Shown here in pieces: positions 18,630 through 26,626 of a stretch of 64,000 nt of DNA. How positions within the stretch are numbered: position 1 is the first letter of the stretch; each line of letters begins with the position of its first letter. The DNA is taken from contig NZ_JSUS01000009.1 in assembly GCF_000805455.1 (NCBI RefSeq), positions 124,001 to 188,000 on the forward strand, written 5' to 3'. The DNA is from Acinetobacter sp. A47 (GTDB taxonomy: Bacteria; Pseudomonadota; Gammaproteobacteria; Pseudomonadales; Moraxellaceae). The notes under the pieces are model-generated. The model was not told where the DNA came from, did not search any database, and saw only the letters and a list, made by a program, of their open reading frames with translations. Position numbers and translations under genes: made by a program.

Positions 18630-19214
18630 ATGACCGCCAAAACGCTATACGCTTATACGCTACAACCTGTTCCTTACGAAGTTTCCGAAGCTGAACAACG
18701 TCAAGCTCAACTTATGATTTGGCGTAGTACCAACAAATTCAGCCGCAAAGCATGGATGATCATGATTGCACTCGTGGTGCTTTCTTTAGTTGCAGCAGGA
18801 CTTATCAAATATTACTCCACCTACTCAACCGTGATTTGCTGGGTAGTGATCGTGAGTGTGGTTCTTTTTTATCTGGTCAAGAAATTTGGACTGGAATGGT
18901 ATGTTAAACGTAAAATGAACGAATTCCCTGTTCAGGAAATTAAGGGTTTACGCTTAGGTGTACAACCGCATGGCATCGTCATGCGCCAAAAAATGGGGCT
19001 GCAAGAAGGTACGGCAACCATTGGCTGGAAAGATATCTATGAATGGTACAACTCACCAGATTTCATCCTTGTAAATTTCAAGGTAAAAACGCCTAAAGGT
19101 GAAGAACAGCAAGGGGCTTATATCTTGCCAAAACGTATGGATTCAAAGAACTTTTCTTTCAACACCGTTCGTAAGCATCTGACTGAAACTGTAGGCGCCC
19201 CTAAATCAATTTAA
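18630..19214 (+). CDS. YcxB-like membrane protein
   Basis: This 194-aa protein has an N-terminal cytosolic piece, two adjacent transmembrane helices (about residues 41-62 and 68-86) and a C-terminal soluble domain that reads as YcxB-like (LGVQPHGIVMRQKMG, then ATIGWKDIYEWYNSPDFILVNF, and AYILPKRM). The function of such domains is unknown. It sits 78 bp after yccS on the same strand, so read-through is possible, and has its own terminator right after the stop. Confidence 0.75.
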   Translation: MTAKTLYAYTLQPVPYEVSEAEQRQAQLMIWRSTNKFSRKAWMIMIALVVLSLVAAGLIKYYSTYSTVICWVVIVSVVLFYLVKKFGLEWYVKRKMNEFPVQEIKGLRLGVQPHGIVMRQKMGLQEGTATIGWKDIYEWYNSPDFILVNFKVKTPKGEEQQGAYILPKRMDSKNFSFNTVRKHLTETVGAPKSI

Positions 19215-19226
19215 CATCCTGCTTTG

Positions 19227-19255
19227 AAAAACCTCTCGCCATGAGAGGTTTTTTT
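19227..19255 (+). terminator. Terminator after the YcxB-like gene
   Basis: Hairpin AACCTCTC-GCCAT-GAGAGGTT is followed by seven T residues, 12 bp after the stop codon. Confidence 0.85.
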
Positions 19256-19270
19256 AACCCCATTAAAATA

Positions 19271-19289
19271 AATGAGAATCAAAATCAAT
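19271..19289 (+). promoter_or_regulatory. Fur-box-like operator
   Basis: AATGAGAATCAAAATCAAT matches the common AATGAGAATCATTATCATT form of the Fur site at 16 of 19 positions by eye. It lies about 85-100 bp before a PepSY-flavodoxin reductase gene, a protein type often switched on by iron shortage. Fur repression is inferred. Confidence 0.55.
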
Positions 19290-19372
19290 ATTACCTGCAA
19301 AATCCACATTATATTCTTATTCTTGAGTTATAATTTTTTACATGAATTCCACTCTATTTACATTTTTTGACC

Positions 19373-21916
19373 ATGTTTAAAAAAGTTTTCTTCCAGATTC
19401 ACTGGTTTTTAGGGATCACTGCGGGGCTGATTCTCTCTCTCATGGGAGTGACTGGGGCGATTTATTCTTATGAGCCACAAATTCTAAAGTGGATCAATCA
19501 GGACAGCTATGTAGTCGAAGTCGCCCAGACTCCGAAACTCACCCCTGCCGAGCTCTACCAGCATTTCAGCCAACAACAACCAGAAATCGAAATTAACAGC
19601 ATTACCATCGCTTCCGACCCGGCTGCATCTTCCACCGTCAATATCAAAAAAGAAGGTGCACGTCGTGGTTATAACATGATGGTCAACCCGTACACGGCAG
19701 AAGTGTTACCTGAAATTAAAGGCCGTGATACGTTGCAATTTATTCAGCGTTTACACCGTAATCTGACTGCAGGTGAATTTGGTGCCCAGATTACTGGCGC
19801 CTCGACCCTGATGCTGATTTTCTTTGTATTGAGTGGGCTCTATTTACGCTTTCCCAAAAAGCATACTTTTAAACAATGGTTGTTCATTAAACCCAAGTTA
19901 AAAGGCCGTAATTTTATCTGGGATTTGCATGCCGTAGTGGGCACCTGGGTGGCGGTTTTTTACCTGCTGTTCGCCTGCACAGGCCTATACTGGTCCTATG
20001 ACTGGTGGCGTGCCGGCATGTTCAAGGTCATGGGTGTTGAACAGCCACAACGTAACCAACAGCATAATGAATCTGGAAATAAAAAGCATAAACAACAGGC
20101 TTTATCAAGCGAGCAGGTCAATAGCATCCTGACCCAGAGCTGGACTGGCGTCAATGCTCAAATCGGACGTGAATATTCTACCCTGACCTTAAATATTCCA
20201 AAACGTGATGATGCCAAAGTTGAAGTGTCTTTTGTCGATGCGATTCCGCAACATGAACGCGCACGTAATCAGGCCGTCTATAACTATCAGGCGCAACAGT
20301 TTGAAAAACTGGAGCTGTATGAAGATAAAAAGCTCAATGAAAAAATCATGAGCAGCATGCTGCCTGTACATCGGGGCAGTTTCTTTGGTTCGACCTATCA
20401 ATTTATTGCCATGCTGGCCTCCCTGGCTATGCCGCTGTTTTTCATTACGGGCTGGATGTTGTATTTAAAACGTCGTAAACAGAAGAAACTGACCCAAGCC
20501 GCACGCCAATCTCTCAGCACGCAACCGCTTGATCCAAACGCTCAACCCTGGCTGATTACCTACGCCTCTCAAACCGGTGTGGCAGAGCAACTGGCGTGGC
20601 GTACAGCAACCAGCTTGCAAGAAGCACAGCAACCGACCACAGTAAAACCGATCCAGCAGCTGACTGAACAGGACCTGCAACAGGCTCCACAGGTTTTATT
20701 TGTGATCAGTACCTATGGAACCGGCGAAGCACCAGATCTGGCCTCAGGTTTTAGCAAGAAACTGATGCAGCACAAGCTTGATCTTAGCCAGATGCAATAT
20801 GCTGTACTGGCTTTAGGTTCAAAAGAATATCCAGACAGTTATTGCAGCTTTGGCTATGCCGTTGATGCCTGGTTAAAACAATGTCAGGCACAGCCGCTGT
20901 TTGATCTCATCGAAGTAGATAACGCCAGTGCCCATGATATCCAGCGCTGGAACCAAGCCCTTTCAGTCGTGACCCGGCAGGTACTGCATGCCATGAATAT
21001 CGAGAAAGTTTTCGATCAATGGCAATTGAATGCACGTACCCTGCTAAATCCGGGTAGTCTGGGTCAGGCAGCCTATAATATTGAACTGACCACAACGGCC
21101 GATATGACCTGGCATGCAGGCGATATTGCCGAGATACAGCCAGCAAATAGCCAGACAGAAATCCAGAACTTTTTAGCTAAACACCAGATTGCAGCACGCA
21201 CTGTTGTGCAATCGCTCAATCAGACGGTTGAACAGGTACTGTGGGATAAAAACCTGCGTGTTGAAACTCAACCTTTCAATAGCCTGGAAGAGTTACTGGC
21301 CCAGCTTCCGGCCCTGCCAACCCGTGAGTATTCAATTGCCAGCATCCCTTCACAGCAAATGTTGCGTCTGGTGGTGCGTCAACACCATGACCAGAACAAC
21401 CAGCTCGGTCTGGGTTCAGGCTGGTTAACCGAGCATGCCCAGCTCAAACAGGCAGTTGCATTACGCATCCGTACCAATGAATCCTTCCATCTGATTGATG
21501 ATAACCGCCCAATCATCTGTATTGGTAACGGTACCGGTATTGCCGGCCTAATGAGCCTGTTACAGCAGCGTAACCGTCAAAATTACACCGCTAACTGGCT
21601 GATCTTTGGCGAACGCCAGCGCGAGCATGATTTCTTCTATCAGGAAACCATTCAGGCCTGGCTGAATATGGGCACATTGCAACGACTGGATCTGGCCTTC
21701 TCTCGTGATCAACAACAACGTATCTATGTACAGGATATTTTACGTCGCAATGCCGACGAGCTAGTGAAATGGGTCGGGCAAGGTGCGGTGATTTATGTCT
21801 GCGGTAGCATTGAAGGCATGGCTTCAGGTGTCGATCAGGCCCTGACCGACATCCTCGGTGCATCCACCCTGGATGAACTACGTCAAGCAAGCCGTTATCG
21901 CCGCGACGTTTACTAA
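19373..21916 (+). CDS. PepSY-domain/flavodoxin/FAD-NADPH reductase fusion (likely siderophore-iron reductase)
   Basis: This 847-aa inner-membrane protein starts with a PepSY-TM region (residues 1 to about 370): helices at IHWFLGITAGLILSLMGVTGAIYSY, LMLIFFVLSGLYLRF, WVAVFYLLFACTGLYWSY and a fourth before residue 380. A flavodoxin domain begins near residue 390 (LITYASQTGVAEQLA; STYGTGEAP; LALGSKEYPDSYC), followed by an FAD domain (REYSIASIPS, about 650) and an NADPH domain (CIGNGTGIAGLMSLL, about 710). Such fusions pass electrons from NADPH across the membrane and are thought to reduce ferric siderophores. Start ATG 19373 follows an in-frame TTG. The Fur-like site upstream supports iron control. 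Confidence 0.85.
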   Translation: MFKKVFFQIHWFLGITAGLILSLMGVTGAIYSYEPQILKWINQDSYVVEVAQTPKLTPAELYQHFSQQQPEIEINSITIASDPAASSTVNIKKEGARRGYNMMVNPYTAEVLPEIKGRDTLQFIQRLHRNLTAGEFGAQITGASTLMLIFFVLSGLYLRFPKKHTFKQWLFIKPKLKGRNFIWDLHAVVGTWVAVFYLLFACTGLYWSYDWWRAGMFKVMGVEQPQRNQQHNESGNKKHKQQALSSEQVNSILTQSWTGVNAQIGREYSTLTLNIPKRDDAKVEVSFVDAIPQHERARNQAVYNYQAQQFEKLELYEDKKLNEKIMSSMLPVHRGSFFGSTYQFIAMLASLAMPLFFITGWMLYLKRRKQKKLTQAARQSLSTQPLDPNAQPWLITYASQTGVAEQLAWRTATSLQEAQQPTTVKPIQQLTEQDLQQAPQVLFVISTYGTGEAPDLASGFSKKLMQHKLDLSQMQYAVLALGSKEYPDSYCSFGYAVDAWLKQCQAQPLFDLIEVDNASAHDIQRWNQALSVVTRQVLHAMNIEKVFDQWQLNARTLLNPGSLGQAAYNIELTTTADMTWHAGDIAEIQPANSQTEIQNFLAKHQIAARTVVQSLNQTVEQVLWDKNLRVETQPFNSLEELLAQLPALPTREYSIASIPSQQMLRLVVRQHHDQNNQLGLGSGWLTEHAQLKQAVALRIRTNESFHLIDDNRPIICIGNGTGIAGLMSLLQQRNRQNYTANWLIFGERQREHDFFYQETIQAWLNMGTLQRLDLAFSRDQQQRIYVQDILRRNADELVKWVGQGAVIYVCGSIEGMASGVDQALTDILGASTLDELRQASRYRRDVY

Positions 21917-21927
21917 GTTTACCTTTT

Positions 21928-21958
21928 AAAAAAACGGGTGCCTGTCACCCGTTTTTTT
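21928..21958 (+). terminator. Terminator after the PepSY reductase gene
   Basis: Hairpin ACGGGTG-CCTGT-CACCCGT with an A run before and seven T residues after, 11 bp past the stop codon. Confidence 0.88.
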
Positions 21959-22041
21959 ATTGTGTTAAGACAATCGGAGAATTTGCCTTTCTTGCAAATT
22001 TGCATACACTTAGCGCGGTTCATATCGTCAAAATCAAGATT

Positions 22042-22827
22042 ATGCAAATAAGTTCATGGATTCGTATTTTTTTAGCGTTTATTGGTTCGGTTTTATTTTT
22101 AGATGGCGCCATTCTCATCGCCTTTAAAAAAATTCATATCGGCACAGTCCTCCCGCTCCTGCTTGGATTATTTTTCTATTTCTATGCTTATTTCTATTAT
22201 CACGTTGAACGTTTCTTTTTCTATCATTTCCGGCTCCATTCCATCTGGCGCTTTGGCTGGCTGTGTTTCTGGGCATGGTTAGTCAGCTTAGGCTATTTCT
22301 TTAACTATCTGGCTGATAATAATGCAAAAACACAACAGGTACCCCCGGTAAAAGCCATTATTGTGCTGGGCAGTGGCGTCGAAAATGGCCAACCTTCTGC
22401 GACGCTGGCCAAACGTCTGGACCGTGCGGCTCCTATCGCACTAGCACAACCTGATGCAAAACTGGTGCTGACAGGCGGCATAGATTATGGTGAAACCGAA
22501 AGTGAAGCTGTCGTCATGGCCCGTTACCTGCACAAGCAATATAACATTCCTGCAACACGGGTGATTCTGGAAGATAAGAGCACCAGCACTGAACTCAACC
22601 TCAAGAACAGCCAGCCCCTACTGGCCGCACAACAGATTAATCTCCAGCAACCAATTGCCATTGTGACCAGTGATTTCCATACCCTAAGAGCCGCAGCAAT
22701 TGCCCAAAAACAGGGTTACCGCAATATCACCCTGCTCGGGGCCAGCACGCCCTTATCCACCCGCTATAATGCCTGGTTAAGAGAATATTTTGCTTATGTC
22801 AGTGGCTGGCTACTCAAGGAGTACTGA
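22042..22827 (+). CDS. DUF218 (YdcF/ElyC/SanA-type) membrane protein
   Basis: This 261-aa protein has about three N-terminal transmembrane helices followed by a DUF218 domain: AIIVLGSGVENGQPSATLAKRLDRA, LVLTGGIDYGETESEA, then ILEDKSTSTELNLKNS and VTSDFHTLRAAAIA near the C-terminus. ElyC and SanA relatives influence envelope and peptidoglycan synthesis, but the biochemical activity is unresolved. The ATG at 22042 is preferred to a TTG at 22000 because it begins the first membrane helix. It follows a terminator, so it is probably transcribed alone. Confidence 0.85.
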   Translation: MQISSWIRIFLAFIGSVLFLDGAILIAFKKIHIGTVLPLLLGLFFYFYAYFYYHVERFFFYHFRLHSIWRFGWLCFWAWLVSLGYFFNYLADNNAKTQQVPPVKAIIVLGSGVENGQPSATLAKRLDRAAPIALAQPDAKLVLTGGIDYGETESEAVVMARYLHKQYNIPATRVILEDKSTSTELNLKNSQPLLAAQQINLQQPIAIVTSDFHTLRAAAIAQKQGYRNITLLGASTPLSTRYNAWLREYFAYVSGWLLKEY

Positions 22828-22842
22828 TCAGCACATCCGGCT

Positions 22843-23337
22843 TCAGGATGAGGCAGGGTTATGCAGACGGATATCGCGTGGTAAGGGAAGTTTTAACTCT
22901 GCAAATACATCCGGACGCTGTAAATAAATCTGATATAAAAAATTCTTGATATCCAATAATAAAGCATCGGGAGTAACCAGCAGGTTATTCCCCTCCGGTG
23001 TCAAGTCCAGCGATAAAATCGTGTTATTTTCTTTTAGAAATGGAATCATCTTCTCGATAAAAGCCAATAACGGTACTTCCTGAATTTCGTATTGTGCCCA
23101 ATTGTCTTTAATCAGCAATTTTGCCAGACTTTTGTTTTGCCACACCGATAAGGCGTGCTGGCCTGAAGGTGTCGAGCATAATGCCCAGCCATCATGATAA
23201 AGCGCAATCACGTGACGCTGCATAATAATGTTCTGGATAAACTGGCGATAGCTATCTTTGAGCGAAGAACTGGCGGGGGTTGCTTGAGATTTCGACGCAG
23301 CCTTGCGTTGATAAGGATTTCTCATAAAGTACTTCAT
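22843..23337 (-). CDS. DUF2750-like cytosolic protein
   Basis: This 164-aa protein has no signal or membrane segment. The central part resembles DUF2750 proteins: a tryptophan-rich strand (YHDGWALCSTPSGQHALSVWQNKSLAKLL), then EIQEVPLLAFIEKMIPFLKENNTILSLDLTPEGNNLLV. DUF2750 proteins have no known function. The first 30 residues are basic and low-complexity. It is convergent with the DUF218 gene and lies just downstream of the tRNA array on the same strand, so tRNA read-through could pass into it from the far side only. The family call is from pattern memory. Confidence 0.6.
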   Translation of the reverse strand: MKYFMRNPYQRKAASKSQATPASSSLKDSYRQFIQNIIMQRHVIALYHDGWALCSTPSGQHALSVWQNKSLAKLLIKDNWAQYEIQEVPLLAFIEKMIPFLKENNTILSLDLTPEGNNLLVTPDALLLDIKNFLYQIYLQRPDVFAELKLPLPRDIRLHNPASS

Positions 23338-23414
23338 ATTAGAATCATTATATTGATGCTAATCATAAAATAACTTGGTATGGATTACAATGATATCAGG
23401 CTGGGGAGAAAATA

Positions 23415-23490
23415 TGGTGGGCGCTGACGGGATCGAACCGCCGACATTCTGCTTGTAAGGCAGACGCTCTACCAACTGAGCTAAGCGCCC
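23415..23490 (-). tRNA. tRNA-Val(TAC)
   Basis: The 76-nt gene on the minus strand folds as a cloverleaf: acceptor GGGCGCT, D-arm TAGCTCAGTTGGTAGAG, anticodon loop CTTACAA and T-loop GGTTCGATCC, with an encoded CCA end. It is the last gene of the six-tRNA transcript and is identical to the two other Val copies here. Confidence 0.97.
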
Positions 23491-23503
23491 TGAGCGAGGA
23501 TCA

Positions 23504-23630
23504 ACAAAGCGAAGCTTTGTCTGAGCGCAAGAGAAAAATCTTTGATTTTTCTAATGGCATCTCGTATCAGAGATCAAGTATAAAAATACTTGTTAAAACT
23601 AACATTCTCTTAAACTGATATCAAGAGAAT
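23504..23630 (-). other. Hairpin-rich spacer within the tRNA transcript
   Basis: Between the Val gene at 23415 and the Asp gene at 23630 there are three perfect hairpins: ACAAAGC-GAA-GCTTTGT (23504-23520), AGAAAAATC-TTT-GATTTTTCT (23532-23552), and ATTCTCTT-N11-AAGAGAAT (23604-23630; the last arm touches the tRNA CCA end). They may be processing signals. Confidence 0.5.
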
Positions 23631-23706
23631 GGCGCAGCGGACGGGGCTCGAACCCGCGACCCCCGGCGTGACAGGCCGGTATTCTAACCAACTGAACTAC
23701 CGCTGC
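23630..23706 (-). tRNA. tRNA-Asp(GTC)
   Basis: The 77-nt gene begins GCAGCGGTAGTTCAGTTGG and has anticodon loop CTGTCAC, T-loop GGTTCGAGCC and encoded CCA. It is identical to the Asp copy at 24044-24120. Confidence 0.97.
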
Positions 23707-23746
23707 ACTACTATACTTCCAGTGTGAAAGTAAATGTCACAAATTA

Positions 23747-23822
23747 TGGTGGGCGCTGACGGGATCGAACCGCCGACATTCTGCTTGTAAGGCAGACGCT
23801 CTACCAACTGAGCTAAGCGCCC
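23747..23822 (-). tRNA. tRNA-Val(TAC)
   Basis: A 76-nt Val gene with anticodon TAC and encoded CCA, identical to the copies at 23415 and 24144. Confidence 0.97.
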
Positions 23823-23923
23823 TGAGCGAGGTAACAAACCTAAAGCTTGGCTTAGAGATTTGTCTGAATATAAAAGAAGTCAACCTAATCTATTCAACTC
23901 TATCCAGTCTTGCAATCTTAAAG

Positions 23924-24000
23924 TGGCGCAGCGGACGGGGCTCGAACCCGCGACCCTCGGCGTGACAGGCCGATATTCTAACCAACTGAACTACCGCTGC
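23924..24000 (-). tRNA. tRNA-Asp(GTC), variant copy
   Basis: A 77-nt Asp gene like its two neighbours except for a paired change at the top of the anticodon stem: U27-A43 replaces C27-G43. The stem stays fully paired, so this copy should be functional. Anticodon GTC and encoded CCA are kept. Confidence 0.96.
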
Positions 24001-24043
24001 ACGATAATTTTGCAATCATGGCAAACGTTCATTAAAACTAAAG

Positions 24044-24120
24044 TGGCGCAGCGGACGGGGCTCGAACCCGCGACCCCCGGCGTGACAGGCCGGTATTCTA
24101 ACCAACTGAACTACCGCTGC
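24044..24120 (-). tRNA. tRNA-Asp(GTC)
   Basis: A 77-nt Asp gene with anticodon GTC and encoded CCA. It stands 23 bp after the first Val gene of the array in transcription order. Confidence 0.97.
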
Positions 24121-24143
24121 ACTTGAGTCTTAACGTAAAGGCT

Positions 24144-24219
24144 TGGTGGGCGCTGACGGGATCGAACCGCCGACATTCTGCTTGTAAGGCAGACGCTCTA
24201 CCAACTGAGCTAAGCGCCC
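24144..24219 (-). tRNA. tRNA-Val(TAC), promoter-proximal
   Basis: A 76-nt Val gene with anticodon TAC and encoded CCA. It is the first gene read from the consensus promoter at 24247-24274. Confidence 0.97.
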
Positions 24220-24246
24220 TTAACGTCTTCATCGTTTGTGAGGTGC

Positions 24247-24274
24247 ATTATAGAGAATCTTTACAGCCTGTCAA
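24247..24274 (-). promoter_or_regulatory. Strong sigma-70 promoter of the tRNA array
   Basis: On the minus strand, TTGACA (24269-24274) and TATAAT (24247-24252) are both perfect and 16 bp apart. The bases after the -10 (GCACCTC) are GC-rich, as in stringently controlled stable-RNA promoters. The first tRNA starts about 28 bp downstream. Confidence 0.88.
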
Positions 24275-24388
24275 ACGCTTTTGCCATTCTTTTCTGAAAA
24301 AACCGTACGAATGATTAAAAAATAAGTGATTCCATGCAAAAAACGATATTTCCGTATTTTATTTAAGCACTTATTTGCATTTGTATGG

Positions 24389-24892
24389 TCAATTTTGCAG
24401 GGCCTGCTCAGAGATATAAACCAGCGCATGTTCAGAAACCAGCTCAAACAACTCGATAATTTCATCATTTTTCATCCGGATACAGCCATGCGACATCGGA
24501 ATGCCCATTGGCTCTGTGTCAGGCGTGCCATGAATATAGATATAACGCTTAAAGGTATCTTGCCCTGCCCCACGATTAAACCCTTCTTCAAGGCCATCCA
24601 GCCACAAGATCCGTGACAGGATCCAGTCGCGCTGTGGAAATTGCTGGGCTAATTGCGTGTCATAGACTTCACCTGTCGGCTGACGCGCAATAAATACGGC
24701 GTTCTTCGGTGCATCGCCACCAATCTTTTGTGCAACCTGATGCCAGCCTCTTGGGGTCTTGCCGCTATTTTCCTGTTCACCAATACCGTTTTTGCCTGAA
24801 GAGATGACATAGAATTTATTGTGCTTAGGTAAATGCAGGGTCTGTTGTGCCAAGTCTATGATGATGTCTGCCTGATCAAGGGTATGGGTCAT
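24389..24892 (-). CDS. elsL: Cytoplasmic YkuD-domain LD-carboxypeptidase (ElsL-like)
   Basis: This 167-aa protein is nearly all YkuD domain. The catalytic block runs from H121 (IHGTPDTEP) to S134-H135-G136-C137-I-R139, the nucleophile being C137. There is no signal peptide or membrane segment, so it must act in the cytoplasm, unlike ordinary LD-transpeptidases. In Acinetobacter a cytosolic YkuD protein called ElsL (also described as LdtK) trims tetrapeptides during peptidoglycan recycling, replacing LdcA. The length and lack of signal fit that protein. It is a single gene downstream of a repeat-bearing region. The identity is from memory of the family; the YkuD assignment itself is firm. Confidence 0.82.
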   Translation of the reverse strand: MTHTLDQADIIIDLAQQTLHLPKHNKFYVISSGKNGIGEQENSGKTPRGWHQVAQKIGGDAPKNAVFIARQPTGEVYDTQLAQQFPQRDWILSRILWLDGLEEGFNRGAGQDTFKRYIYIHGTPDTEPMGIPMSHGCIRMKNDEIIELFELVSEHALVYISEQALQN

Positions 24893-25046
24893 TTTTATCT
24901 CGATAGATGATAGAACATCTTTATTTCAACATAGACGGCGTGCTTTTTCTTGTATTTTTCAGTAGCTTTGCTGCGTGACAGCTAGTTACTGGCGCATGAG
25001 ACATTATTGCTGCAAGGTCTTGCATAAAAGGAAGATATTCCGCAAG

Positions 25047-25181
25047 AGCGGTGCTTTGCTTAACGTCTTTACTCGAACATAGTTCTCGTCTTGCACTCGG
25101 ACAAAGCGTTGCTTTTCTTAACTCGTCACTCGCAGCATAGCTGCTCGTCTTGCGCAGCTAAAAAGCGGTGCTTTTCTTAAC
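25047..25181. repeat. Degenerate direct repeats with about 58-bp period
   Basis: Three copies of a block close to AGCGGTGCTTTTCTTAAC start at 25047, 25105 and 25164. A second shared block, CTCGTCTTGC, follows in the first two (25086-25095 and 25144-25153). The last copy includes the stop codon of the YbaN gene. Most of the gap 24893-25176 is otherwise empty of genes. Confidence 0.6.
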
Positions 25182-25542
25182 GCTGCTCAGGCTCGGGGCG
25201 TAACCACAGCCATACTGCTACGATAAACATGGTGACATCGGTAAAGACTTTCACCCAAAACGGCGCATTGGTAAAGAGCATCAGGATACCGCTAATGAGC
25301 ATCATGATACTGGCGATCCATTTTGCTTTGCGGGGCACCGTACCATGTTCACGCCAGTTGCGTAAGGTCGGACCATACTTGGGATGGTTTAATAACCAGG
25401 CATCCATTTCCGGCCAGCCTTTCGAGGCTGCCCAGGCAGCCAGAATCAGGAAGACCGTGGTTGGCATTCCCGGCAAGATTGCCCCAATGATGCCCAACGT
25501 AATAAAAATCACAACCAGGCTACGCCAGAATAAAGTTTTCAT
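25177..25542 (-). CDS. ybaN: YbaN-family (DUF454) inner-membrane protein
   Basis: This 121-aa protein has a typical DUF454 layout: an N-terminal helix pair with GIIGAILPGMPTTVFLILAAWAASKGW, the conserved WLLNHPKYGPTLRNWREHGTVPRKAKW in the cytosolic loop, and two further helices. The function is unknown. The ATG at 25542 is preferred; a GTG at 25560 would add six residues. The stop codon lies in the third copy of a direct repeat, which may mean the repeat expanded into the gene end. Confidence 0.88.
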   Translation of the reverse strand: MKTLFWRSLVVIFITLGIIGAILPGMPTTVFLILAAWAASKGWPEMDAWLLNHPKYGPTLRNWREHGTVPRKAKWIASIMMLISGILMLFTNAPFWVKVFTDVTMFIVAVWLWLRPEPEQR

Positions 25543-25642
25543 TGAGTCATTAACCAACACCTGTTTACAACCGTGCTAGTATAAAGTGTTTTTATTGCAG
25601 ATTCTTAAACTTAACCTATTATTTCAATGATTGAGTGACTTC

Positions 25643-26503
25643 ATGTCTAAAATGATTACCACCCCTTGTCTTTTTGAGCCGTGGTTACAGTTTGAGCACC
25701 CAATCGTCCGGCATCTGGCTTTCAGTCTGGCCAGCCCCAATATTCTGGCCCGCATTCCAGACGATCTGCCTGTTAAAAATCATTTTGAGCTCCATCCTGA
25801 CCAGCACTGGCAAACTCACTACCACCATTATGAAACACGCTTAAAACAACTTGACCGTTTTCCCCAGCCCCTGATTGATTTTCTGGCTCAGCTGAAAAGT
25901 ACCCGGCTCGGTCTGCGCTTTGAACACCTGCTCTGGTTCTGGTTATTAGAACATGACTATCATCCCTACCAGTTACTTGGCCATAGTATCCAGAAAATTG
26001 CAGGTGCCAGAACCCTAGGTGAACTGGATTTTGTATTGCTGAATCAGGAAACACAGCAGGTAGAACATTGGGAGGTGGCCTTAAAATATTATCTGGGTGA
26101 AGGAAAACTGGATTTACCGCTCTGGTTCGGGTTAAACAGGGCAGATACCTTGCAGCGCAAATTAAGACATTTTACTGAACGCCAGTTCCAGTTTACCGAA
26201 GCCAACGGTCATCAAATCCAACGTAAGTTTGCCGTCATGAAAGGCCAGCTCTACCTGCCCAGCGAGCATGCGACCTCGGATTTACCTTGCTGGGTCAACA
26301 GTTCACGTCGCCTAGGCCAATGGGGCACCACAATCCCGCATGCCCCCTATTACCGCTTACAACGTCATGAATGGCTATGTCCGGACATGCAGGCATCATC
26401 GCAACCTGCGCACTGGTGGACCAATGGTCTTTATTACCAGCAAACGCAAACTCCCGGTTTTTATATGTTCCGTCAGCCCTCACTTTTGTTTAGTTTAACT
26501 TAA
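25643..26503 (+). CDS. DUF1853-family protein
   Basis: This 286-aa cytosolic protein matches DUF1853 proteins in length and sequence style: LKSTRLGLRFEHLLWFWL near residue 80, HSIQKIAGARTLGELDFVLLN near 120, and EHWEVALKYYLGEGK near 145. The acidic strand ELD (E127, D129) followed by a strand with E144 and K148 resembles a PD-(D/E)XK nuclease core, but the spacing is not exact and the activity is unproven. A TTG 12 bp upstream is an alternative start. It is divergent from ybaN. Confidence 0.8.
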   Translation: MSKMITTPCLFEPWLQFEHPIVRHLAFSLASPNILARIPDDLPVKNHFELHPDQHWQTHYHHYETRLKQLDRFPQPLIDFLAQLKSTRLGLRFEHLLWFWLLEHDYHPYQLLGHSIQKIAGARTLGELDFVLLNQETQQVEHWEVALKYYLGEGKLDLPLWFGLNRADTLQRKLRHFTERQFQFTEANGHQIQRKFAVMKGQLYLPSEHATSDLPCWVNSSRRLGQWGTTIPHAPYYRLQRHEWLCPDMQASSQPAHWWTNGLYYQQTQTPGFYMFRQPSLLFSLT

Positions 26504-26626
26504 CTGACTTGTTATCTGGCCAGATAACATTTCATAACACATTTACCATCAAACCCTTATGTTCATTTTCCAGTATTTTTTTTAGCCTCTTAAGTACATC
26601 ATAATTACATTTAAACGGAGAAGATG

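Noticed and set aside
23860..24314. Open frames with repeated RTGLEPATxGVTGRYSNQLNYRC-type peptides
   Set aside because: They are translations of the antisense strand of the tRNA genes, a common false annotation.
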